From: Casimicrobium huifangae
GTDB taxonomy: Bacteria > Pseudomonadota > Gammaproteobacteria > Burkholderiales > Casimicrobiaceae
DNA: 64,000 nt
Assembly (NCBI RefSeq): GCF_009746125.1
Contig: NZ_CP041352.1
Location: 1 to 64,000, forward strand
Direction: 5' to 3'
Shown here: positions 58,417 to 64,000 of the stretch, piece after piece
Position numbering within the stretch: position 1 is the stretch's first letter
Layout: every line of letters begins with the position of its first letter
The notes under the pieces: model-generated
Told to the model about the DNA's origin: nothing
The model's database searches: none
Seen by the model: only the letters and a program-made list of their open reading frames with translations
Translations under genes and position numbers: made by a program

Positions 58417-59451
58417 CTACGCCAGCGGGAAGTTTTGACTGACCCAGGCGTCGTTGTGATACGTGTTCAGATAGCGTTCGCCCGAGTCGCAGATCAGCGC
58501 CAGCAGGGAACCCTGCATGCCATTCGTTTTCATGGCGCCAGCCAGTTGCAGCATCGCGTGAAAACTGGTGCCGGTGGATGGCCCGACCTTGCGGCCGAGG
58601 TGCGCAGAGAGATCACGCATCGCGGCGATCGAATCACGGTCGCTCACGGTAAGCAATTCGTCCACCAGCTCGCGGATAAAGCTTGCCTCCACGCGTGGCC
58701 GCCCGATGCCCTCGATGCGCGATCCGCTCGAGGTCAATGTCGTGTCTCCCGTCCGCCAGTAGTCGGCGAAGACCGACCCGGCTGGATCGGAAACGCAGAC
58801 GCGGCTAACGTGCCGGTGATAGCGCACGTAACGGCCGATGGTGGCGCTGGTGCCGCCGGTGCCGGCACCCACCACAATCCAGTGCGGTATCGGGTGCCGC
58901 TCATGGGCCATCTGGGTGAAGATGCTGTCAGCAATATTGTTGTTGCCGCGCCAGTCGGTGGCGCGCTCGGCGTAGGTGAACTGGTCCATGTAATGCCCGC
59001 CCGTTTCGCGTGCAAGCTGGCGTGACGCGTCATACACCTCGGCGGCACGCTCGACGAAATGACAGCGCCCACCATAGAACTCGATCTGTGCGATCTTCTC
59101 CGCCGAAGTGCTGCGCGGCATCACGGCGATGAACGGCAGGCCAAGCAGTCGTGCGAAGTAGGCCTCGCTGACCGCAGTGGAACCGCTCGACGCCTCGATC
59201 ACCGTCTGCCCTTCACTGAGCCAGCCATTGCACAGCGCGTAGAGGAACAGCGAGCGCGCCAGCCGATGCTTCAGGCTGCCGGTCGGGTGCGTCGATTCGT
59301 CCTTGAAGTAGAAGTCGATCCCCACGTCGGCGAACCCGGCGATCGGCAGTGCAATCAGATGGGTGTCGGCCGAACGCTGGAAGTCCGCTTCGATGCGGCC
59401 AATTGCCTGTGCGAGCCAGTCACCGCGTGCAGGGGAAGGGGGTTTCGACAT
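58417..59451 (-). CDS. Cysteine-synthase-like PLP enzyme
   Basis: Fold-type II PLP protein of 344 residues. The PLP lysine is K61 in [10 protein letters not shown], followed by the A-S-S-G-S-T-A-V-S loop near 85-93 and the Gly-rich V-G-A-G-T-G-G-T-S near 185-193. This subgroup resembles O-acetylserine/cystathionine synthase-like proteins acting on amino acids, but T-G-S-L-K-H and the extended C-terminus set it apart; the substrate is unknown. ATG 59451 is used; a GTG 19 codons upstream is possible. Head-to-head with a glutamine amidotransferase gene. Confidence 0.85.
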   Translation of the reverse strand: MSKPPSPARGDWLAQAIGRIEADFQRSADTHLIALPIAGFADVGIDFYFKDESTHPTGSLKHRLARSLFLYALCNGWLSEGQTVIEASSGSTAVSEAYFARLLGLPFIAVMPRSTSAEKIAQIEFYGGRCHFVERAAEVYDASRQLARETGGHYMDQFTYAERATDWRGNNNIADSIFTQMAHERHPIPHWIVVGAGTGGTSATIGRYVRYHRHVSRVCVSDPAGSVFADYWRTGDTTLTSSGSRIEGIGRPRVEASFIRELVDELLTVSDRDSIAAMRDLSAHLGRKVGPSTGTSFHAMLQLAGAMKTNGMQGSLLALICDSGERYLNTYHNDAWVSQNFPLA

Positions 59452-59522
59452 GGTGGCAAGCCGCGTGCAATAATGGTCCGCAAGCGTAACAGCCGCTGCG
59501 GCATGCACCCGCAGCCCTGCCC

Positions 59523-60341
59523 ATGTGTCGACTGCTTGCCTATTCAGGCGAACCGATTTTTCTGGAAGACCTTGTCTGCAAACCCGAGCATTCGCTGGTG
59601 CGCCAGTCGATGCAGGCGGAGGAGGCGAAGCTCACTACCAACGGCGATGGCTTCGGCCTCGGCTGGTACACCGGCCTTGCGGAACGTCCGGAGCCGGGTG
59701 TCTATCGTGAAGTGACACCAGCGTGGAGCGACGAGAACCTGCTGGCGCTGTGTGCCGCCGTTCGCTCACCACTGTTTTTTGCCCACGTGCGAGCAACTAC
59801 CGGTACCTCGGTGGCGCGGCAGAACTGTCACCCGTTCCATTACCGGCAGTGGCTGTTCATTCACAACGGCCAGATCGGCGATTACGCAAAGATTCGCCGC
59901 CGCATGGAGTCGCTGTTGCCGGATGAACTTTACGCGGCCCGCAAGGGCGCGACCGATTCGGAGCTGATGTTTCTGCTTGCAGTGAACCACATTGAGCGGG
60001 GCATGACACCCATCGATGCAATGGCGGCGATGCTGGGCGATGTCCGGCAGATGATGGGTGAGGCCGGTATCAGCGCACCGCTTCGCTTCGCTGCCGCTCT
60101 GGCGGATGGCAAGACGATCTACGCCTTTCGCTATTCGAGCGACAACCGACCCCCGACGCTCTACGTCAACCGCTGTAGTCACGGCACCATCGTTGCATCG
60201 GAGCCGCTGCAGGACCGGACGAATCCCTGCTGCCCGGAATGGGCTGCTGTGCCACCAGACAGCGCGGTGTCGGTCAGCGGCGCGGACATCGAGCAGCATG
60301 CTCTACGGGTGGGGCAGGCCGACATCCGGCGGGCGGCCTGA
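59523..60341 (+). CDS. Class II glutamine amidotransferase
   Basis: A 272-residue Ntn-hydrolase of the YafJ/EgtC-like family. After removal of Met1, Cys2 (MCRLLAYSG) becomes the N-terminal nucleophile that frees ammonia from glutamine. Family motifs D-G-F-G-L-G-W-Y near 42-49, H-V-R-A-T-T-G near 88-94, and H-P-F...F-I-H-N-G-Q-I near 104-118 are present. No partner synthetase domain is attached and the acceptor is not known. The promoter is probably shared with the divergent PLP enzyme. Confidence 0.93.
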   Translation: MCRLLAYSGEPIFLEDLVCKPEHSLVRQSMQAEEAKLTTNGDGFGLGWYTGLAERPEPGVYREVTPAWSDENLLALCAAVRSPLFFAHVRATTGTSVARQNCHPFHYRQWLFIHNGQIGDYAKIRRRMESLLPDELYAARKGATDSELMFLLAVNHIERGMTPIDAMAAMLGDVRQMMGEAGISAPLRFAAALADGKTIYAFRYSSDNRPPTLYVNRCSHGTIVASEPLQDRTNPCCPEWAAVPPDSAVSVSGADIEQHALRVGQADIRRAA

Positions 60342-60576
60342 CGATTTCTGGTTCATCGCGCTTAACTCGGGCGCGTATGGTTGGTCGCCAGTACCGTCCA
60401 AGACCATCCAAGACGCGCTCGACGCATCAGCTTTCTGCGGAAAGCCGCATTCGATTGGGGCTAGCAGGTCGTTTTTGGTCTTATTCGACTTCCAGACGAA
60501 AACAGCCATGAGCCCTTGTTGAACAAGGGCTGCGACAAAAAGCTGTAGCCGTTGTACCGCTGTTGTGACGGCGCGG
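60342..60576. repeat. Intergenic stretch with GAGCCCTTGTTGAACAAGGGCT hairpin
   Basis: About 235 bases between convergent genes. The hairpin at 60512-60531 (AGCCCTTGTT/AACAAGGGCT) is a perfect dyad, related to the ATTCAATAAGGGCT repeats at 19863 and 30831. It may serve as a shared terminator. No gene recognised. Confidence 0.5.
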
Positions 60577-60924
60577 TCAGGCGAGCGCCGCGAGCGCGTC
60601 CGCGTCGACACCGATCACCAGCGAAGCCCCAGCCACAACAACGGGTCGCTTGATCGTGCTCGGGTGGCCGAGCATGACGGCAATCGCCGATTCGGCATCA
60701 TGCACCGATTGCTTCAACGCGTCGTGTAGCCCGCGCCAGGTAGTGCCTTTGCGGTTGAGCAGGGTCTCCCAGCCTCTCCGTACGACCCAACGTCGCAGCT
60801 CGGCATCGGGAACGCCGGATTTTTTGAAGTCGTGAAAGGTGTACGCCACGCCACGCTGGTCAAGCAGCTTGCGCGCTTTCTTGACGCTATCGCAATTGGG
60901 AATACCGTATACCGTTATCGTCAT
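60577..60924 (-). CDS. ArsC/Spx-family reductase-like protein (YffB type)
   Basis: A 115-residue thioredoxin-fold protein. The N-terminal G-I-P-N-C11-D-S-V-K-K-A-R motif with a single active Cys matches the YffB/ArsC-related group rather than true arsenate reductase. Arg near 94 (T-I-K-R-P-V-V) is as in ArsC. The family role is likely glutathione-dependent thiol reduction. Its start lies next to a GGTCATTCGTC repeat. Confidence 0.9.
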   Translation of the reverse strand: MTITVYGIPNCDSVKKARKLLDQRGVAYTFHDFKKSGVPDAELRRWVVRRGWETLLNRKGTTWRGLHDALKQSVHDAESAIAVMLGHPSTIKRPVVVAGASLVIGVDADALAALA

Positions 60925-60961
60925 TGGTCATTCGTCTCTCGTCTTGACGGCGCAGCCGTCG
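60918..60961. repeat. GGTCATTCGTC-type repeat
   Basis: ATTGGTCATTCGTCTCTCGTC followed by a small palindrome (GACGGCGCAGCCGTC). It is part of the same family as the pairs at 35808-36045 and 63466-63555, and overlaps the start of the ArsC-like gene. Confidence 0.6.
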
Positions 60962-61780
60962 TCAGATCACCCGCTTGCGGATCTGGGTCACGATGGTTTC
61001 AATGATGATGACTACGATGAAGATGGTGAACAGGATCAGCGCGACGCGCTCCCACTGGATCAGGTCGATGGCCGCGTTGAGCGCCATGCCGATACCACCG
61101 GCGCCCACCAGTCCGAGCACGGCCGATTCACGCACATTGATGTCCCAGCGGAACAGGGCGATTGACCAGAAGGTCGGGATCACCTGCGGCCAGTAGCCCA
61201 TCAGGATCTGCTGCATGCGTGTCGCGCCCGCGGCTTGCAGCGCTTCGATGCTGCCGCGGTTGGCTTCTTCAACGCCCTCGGAGAACATCTTGCCGATGAA
61301 GCCGATGGAGTGGAACGCAATTGCGAGCGCGCCAGCGAGCGGGCCGGGGCCGAACATCGCCACGAAGAACAGCGCCCAGATCAGGGTTGAGATTGAGCGC
61401 GTTGCGACCAGGATGAAGCGGGCGATCGCATTGAGCCAGAGCACCGGCGTTGCATTGCGTGCGGCGAGAAAGCCGACCGGAATACCCATCAGCAAACCGA
61501 GGATCGTCGCCAGCGCCGCAATGTGCAGGGTCTCGACCAGCGCCGGCCAGACCACCGGCCAGAAATGCCCCCAATCGATCGGCCACATGCGCGATCCCAT
61601 GTCCACGACTTGCTCGGGCGCGTCGTAGAGGAACTCCGGGATGATCTCGATCGTCTTCAGCGCCCAGCCAACCGCAGCGACCATGACAAAGAAAACGGCG
61701 AATCGCGCCAACCGTTGCGCCGGCGTGAAGCGAATCCAGCGCTGCATCTCGGCCGTCGCCGACAACGGATCGCTGCTCAC
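60962..61780 (-). CDS. phnE: Phosphonate/phosphate-type ABC transporter permease
   Basis: A 272-residue inner-membrane permease of the PhnE family. GTG 61780 is chosen since GGAGG lies about six bases upstream. The family pattern with about five or six spans and the permease coupling loop (E-A-L-Q-A-A-G-A-T-R-M-Q-Q-I-L near 175-190), then G-A-G-G-I-G-M, is clear. It is the second of two permeases in a phnC-phnE-phnE arrangement and follows the other by a 115-bp repeat-bearing gap. Confidence 0.92.
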   Translation of the reverse strand: MSSDPLSATAEMQRWIRFTPAQRLARFAVFFVMVAAVGWALKTIEIIPEFLYDAPEQVVDMGSRMWPIDWGHFWPVVWPALVETLHIAALATILGLLMGIPVGFLAARNATPVLWLNAIARFILVATRSISTLIWALFFVAMFGPGPLAGALAIAFHSIGFIGKMFSEGVEEANRGSIEALQAAGATRMQQILMGYWPQVIPTFWSIALFRWDINVRESAVLGLVGAGGIGMALNAAIDLIQWERVALILFTIFIVVIIIETIVTQIRKRVI

Positions 61781-61789
61781 ACCAGACCT

Positions 61790-61895
61790 CCGTTCGTGGT
61801 GACCCCTCGGCAGGCTCGGGCGCAGTTGCGTGCGTCGACGCCGCACTCACCCCTCTCTCCGTTCGTGGTGAGCTTGTCGAACCATGAACGCTGGC
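61790..61895. repeat. CGTTCGTGGTGA direct repeats between the permease genes
   Basis: CCGTTCGTGGTGA occurs at 61790-61802 and 61859-61871. The right copy extends into the common GTTCGTGGTGAGCTTGTCGA-type motif and its near-complement GGCAGGCTCGGG. It separates the two permease genes inside one operon. Confidence 0.7.
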
Positions 61896-62693
61896 TCATC
61901 TGAACACCCGCTTCACGTAAATCTGCAGCACCTCGCCGATCATCACCAGACCGATGATGGCGAGGATGATGCCGGCGACAAAGTTGTAGTCAAAGCGCTG
62001 GAACGCCGAGAACAGTGTGCCGCCGATACCACCAGCGCCGACCACGCCCACCATCGTCGAGTTGCGCAGGTTGCTGTCGGTTTCATACGCCACAAAGCCG
62101 ATGAAGCGGTTCATCACTTGCGGCACCACGCCGTACGCGATCACGTTCATGAACGAGGCACCGGTCGCGCGTACCGCCTCGATCTGCTTCTTCGAGATTT
62201 CCTCGATGGCCTCGGCGAGCAGCTTGCCGACGAAACCGATGCTGGCAAAGGTAAGCGCGATGATGCCGGCCAACGCCCCGAAGCCCACTGCCTTGACGGC
62301 GATGATGGCGACGATCACCGGATGAAAGGAACGGCAAAAGATGATCACCAGCCGCGCCACCCAGCTCACGCCGGCGGGCATCAGATTGCGCGCAGCCAGC
62401 ACCGCAATCGGAATGGCAAGCAAGGTGCCGATCAGCGACGACAGGAAAGCAATCTGCAGCGACTCAAGCAGACCGGGAACGATGTCGGTCTCGGTGAAGT
62501 TGGGCGGAAAGAATCCGGCCAGAAAGCGCACGCCATGCCCCAGTCCCTGCTGCACCCGCTCCAGCGAGAGCCCCAAGGTCGCTGCGGCATAGACCAGATA
62601 GGCAAACACGGCCACCCAAGCCAGACGCTTGCCCAGCGATGGCGTGAAAAAATCGGCGCGGGTGACAGCGCGATCAGTGGCGATCGCACTCAT
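61896..62693 (-). CDS. phnE: Phosphonate/phosphate-type ABC transporter permease
   Basis: A 265-residue permease paralogous to the other phnE. The ATG at 62693 ([16 protein letters not shown]) overlaps the end of phnC by four bases; the frame stays open upstream over phnC but is Arg-rich shadow. The coupling loop [15 protein letters not shown] and G-A-G-G-I-G-G are present. Two PhnE-type permeases suggest a heterodimer. Confidence 0.93.
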   Translation of the reverse strand: MSAIATDRAVTRADFFTPSLGKRLAWVAVFAYLVYAAATLGLSLERVQQGLGHGVRFLAGFFPPNFTETDIVPGLLESLQIAFLSSLIGTLLAIPIAVLAARNLMPAGVSWVARLVIIFCRSFHPVIVAIIAVKAVGFGALAGIIALTFASIGFVGKLLAEAIEEISKKQIEAVRATGASFMNVIAYGVVPQVMNRFIGFVAYETDSNLRNSTMVGVVGAGGIGGTLFSAFQRFDYNFVAGIILAIIGLVMIGEVLQIYVKRVFR

Positions 62694-63448
62694 GTTGCCA
62701 GCCAGTCTTCGCCGCCGTAAATCTTGCGCAGCACGTCGCCATCCAGTCCATCCGGGGCGCCGTCGTACACCACCAGGCCGCCACTCATGCCGATCACGCG
62801 CTCGGCGTAACGCTTGCCGAGCTCGACCTGATGGATATTGATCATCACCGGGACGTTGTTCTCGGCGGCGAGGTCGCGCATCAGCTCCATGATCTCGACC
62901 GAGGTTTTCGGGTCGAGCGAGGAGGTGGGCTCGTCCGCCAGCAGCAGCCCCGGTGACTGCATCACCGCGCGCGCAATACCCACGCGCTGGCGCTGCCCGC
63001 CGGAGAGCTCGTCGGCGCGACGATTGGCGAAGTCGGCCAACCCCACGCGCTTGAGCAGACCGAACGCCTTCTGGATGTCGGCATCGTCGAACTTGCGGCG
63101 CCATGCCGTCCATGCGCTGACATAGCCGAGCCGGCCCGACAGCACGTTCTCCATCACCGACAGCCGCTCGACCAGGTTGTATTCCTGAAACACCATGCCG
63201 ATGCGGCGCCGCGCTTCGCGTAGCGGCTGGCCGGAGAGCTTGGCCAGATCCTTGCCCTCGAACAGTATCTCGCCCGCGGTCGGATTGACGAGGCGGTTGA
63301 TGCAGCGGATCAGGGTGGACTTGCCGGTGCCGGACGGGCCAATGATGGCGGTGATGCCGCGGCCTTCGATATCAAGCGAGATGTCCTTGAGAACCGGCTT
63401 GCCGGGGACATATTCCTTGACGAGGTGTTTGATGGAAAGTGAACTCAT
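62690..63448 (-). CDS. phnC: Phosphonate/phosphate-type ABC transporter ATP-binding protein
   Basis: A 252-residue ABC ATPase. Walker [10 protein letters not shown] at 37-45, Q-loop F-Q-E-Y-N-L near 86-91, signature LSGGQRQR near 147-154, Walker [10 protein letters not shown], switch His in N-I-H-Q-V. PhnC-type, for phosphonates or phosphite/phosphate. Coupled to phnE by an ATGA overlap. phnD lies upstream in the operon. Confidence 0.95.
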   Translation of the reverse strand: MSSLSIKHLVKEYVPGKPVLKDISLDIEGRGITAIIGPSGTGKSTLIRCINRLVNPTAGEILFEGKDLAKLSGQPLREARRRIGMVFQEYNLVERLSVMENVLSGRLGYVSAWTAWRRKFDDADIQKAFGLLKRVGLADFANRRADELSGGQRQRVGIARAVMQSPGLLLADEPTSSLDPKTSVEIMELMRDLAAENNVPVMINIHQVELGKRYAERVIGMSGGLVVYDGAPDGLDGDVLRKIYGGEDWLAT

Positions 63449-63465
63449 GGAGTAGCTTCGCGAAG

Positions 63466-63555
63466 ACGAATGACCAATGACGAGTGACGAAGGCGGAGAG
63501 GACGCTTGGAAATGCTCCCGTCACTCGTCCTTCGTCTTTCGTCGTGCGCGCGCTA
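63466..63555. repeat. ATGACCAATGACGAGTGACGA repeat between phnD and phnC
   Basis: GACGAATGACCAATGACGAG at 63465 and the facing CGTCACTCGTCCTTCGTC near 63513 are an imperfect inverted pair. A GCGCGCGCTAGCGCGC palindrome follows at 63545. It belongs to the family described at 35808-36045. Confidence 0.65.
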
Positions 63556-63560
63556 GCGCG

Positions 63561-64000
63561 CTACTTCTTCTTGGCCGCTACAGCCGCCGCCTCGCGCTCG
63601 GTTTCTTTCACATAAGCGGCCTTGCCGAAGCTCTCGCCACCGGCAGCGGCCACTTCGCGCACTGGCGCCCAGGTCGTCTTGTAGTTGATCGGGAAAAAGC
63701 GATCGGCGCCGTCGAAGGCCTTTTGCATCTCGGGCGTGAAGCGGTAGTCGTAGAAGCAGGACAGCACCTTGTCGGCCAGCTTCGGCTCGAGGTCGTGCGC
63801 ATAGGCAAAGCTCGAGGTCGGGAACTTCTTGCTGCGATAGATCACGCGGAAATCACTTTCCTTGATCTGGCCGCGGCGTGCCATGCGTTCGTACACGTCA
63901 GACGCAACCGGCGCGGCATCGTAGTCGCCTTTCTGCACACCGAGGATCGAGGAATCATGCTTGCCGGAATAGACCACCGTGTAGTCTTTCTCGGGCGTGA
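63561..64000 (-). CDS. phnD: Phosphonate/phosphate ABC transporter substrate-binding protein PhnD (partial)
   Basis: The 3' 440 bases of a periplasmic substrate-binding gene whose 5' part lies beyond the window; the frame is open at the right edge. The residues V-V-Y-S-G-K-H-D-S-S-I-L-G-V-Q-K-G-D-Y-D-A-A-P-V-A and F-P-T-S-S-F-A-Y-A match PhnD-type proteins, whose S-H-x-S and T-S-S-F segments contact the phosphonate. The end is Lys-rich (A-A-V-A-A-K-K-K). It is the first gene of the phnDCEE operon as far as visible. Confidence 0.9.
   Translation of the reverse strand, partial: TPEKDYTVVYSGKHDSSILGVQKGDYDAAPVASDVYERMARRGQIKESDFRVIYRSKKFPTSSFAYAHDLEPKLADKVLSCFYDYRFTPEMQKAFDGADRFFPINYKTTWAPVREVAAAGGESFGKAAYVKETEREAAAVAAKKK

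Noticed and set aside
62694-63113. Upstream extension of the second permease reading frame across phnC
   Set aside because: Arg-rich and out of frame with phnC; the ATG at 62693 with a 4-bp overlap is the family start.

Overview
The window reads as the first 64 kb of a complete, high-GC (roughly 60-65%) betaproteobacterial chromosome linearised at dnaA, whose ATG is base 1. Support for this is the order dnaA-dnaN-gyrB (no recF between dnaN and gyrB), the mnmG-rsmG-parA-parB cluster with perfect parS sites, a Burkholderiales-type gene set (CysI-type sulfite reductase with DUF934, PhnCDE-type transporter, GTP-dependent PEP carboxykinase), and several families of palindromic intergenic repeats. 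A free-living environmental Burkholderiales-related lineage is likely; I cannot name a genus from sequence alone.

Layout. 0-5.3 kb: replication core with a probable oriC (one perfect and two near-perfect DnaA boxes) between dnaA and dnaN. 5.4-9.4 kb: a small lipoprotein, a small membrane protein, two type II toxin-antitoxin (VapBC-like) modules, an EamA exporter with a duplicated 3' fragment, and a low-molecular-weight tyrosine phosphatase. 9.7-18.2 kb: sulfite reductase/DUF934 operon, Ca2+/H+ antiporter, radical SAM protein, DegV, arginase, threonine dehydratase. 18.2-27.6 kb: three secreted seven-blade delta-60-repeat proteins, an MscS channel, and tex, with a broken 5' copy of tex left by a tandem duplication. 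27.7-32.6 kb: secreted proteins, an MFS transporter and a GT-C-like membrane protein. 32.6-39.1 kb: segregation and translation-modification cluster (parS, mnmG, rsmG, parA, GNAT, parB). 39.3-46.9 kb: an ExeM/NucH-like extracellular nuclease, a 14-repeat RCC1-like secreted protein and a zinc metallopeptidase. 47.2-52.3 kb: cytochrome c, katG, pckG. 52.3-58.3 kb: an unusual locus with an AfsR/SARP-type 1100-aa regulator between two secreted-protein genes, one of them operonic with a DsbC-like isomerase. 58.4-64 kb: PLP enzyme, class II glutamine amidotransferase, ArsC/Spx-like reductase and a phosphonate/phosphate-type ABC transporter (phnCDE, phnD running off the window).

Two signals deserve most attention. 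First, the promoters of the two secreted-protein genes flanking the AfsR-like regulator carry the same array: three direct copies of TCTCGCA with start-to-start spacings of 11 and 10 bp. This is the architecture that SARP-family regulators read, so the locus may be a small undescribed regulon of exported peptides with its own disulfide isomerase. Second, five exported proteins of three different architectures (three delta-60 propellers, one RCC1-like propeller, one nuclease) end in related dockerin-like EF-hand modules, suggesting a shared surface-attachment or sorting module in this organism.

Small palindromic elements repeatedly abut or invade genes: one sits in frame inside mnmG, one supplies the stop codon of the GNAT gene, and one supplies the start codon of a small membrane ORF. 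No rRNA, tRNA, CRISPR array or transposase gene was recognised.
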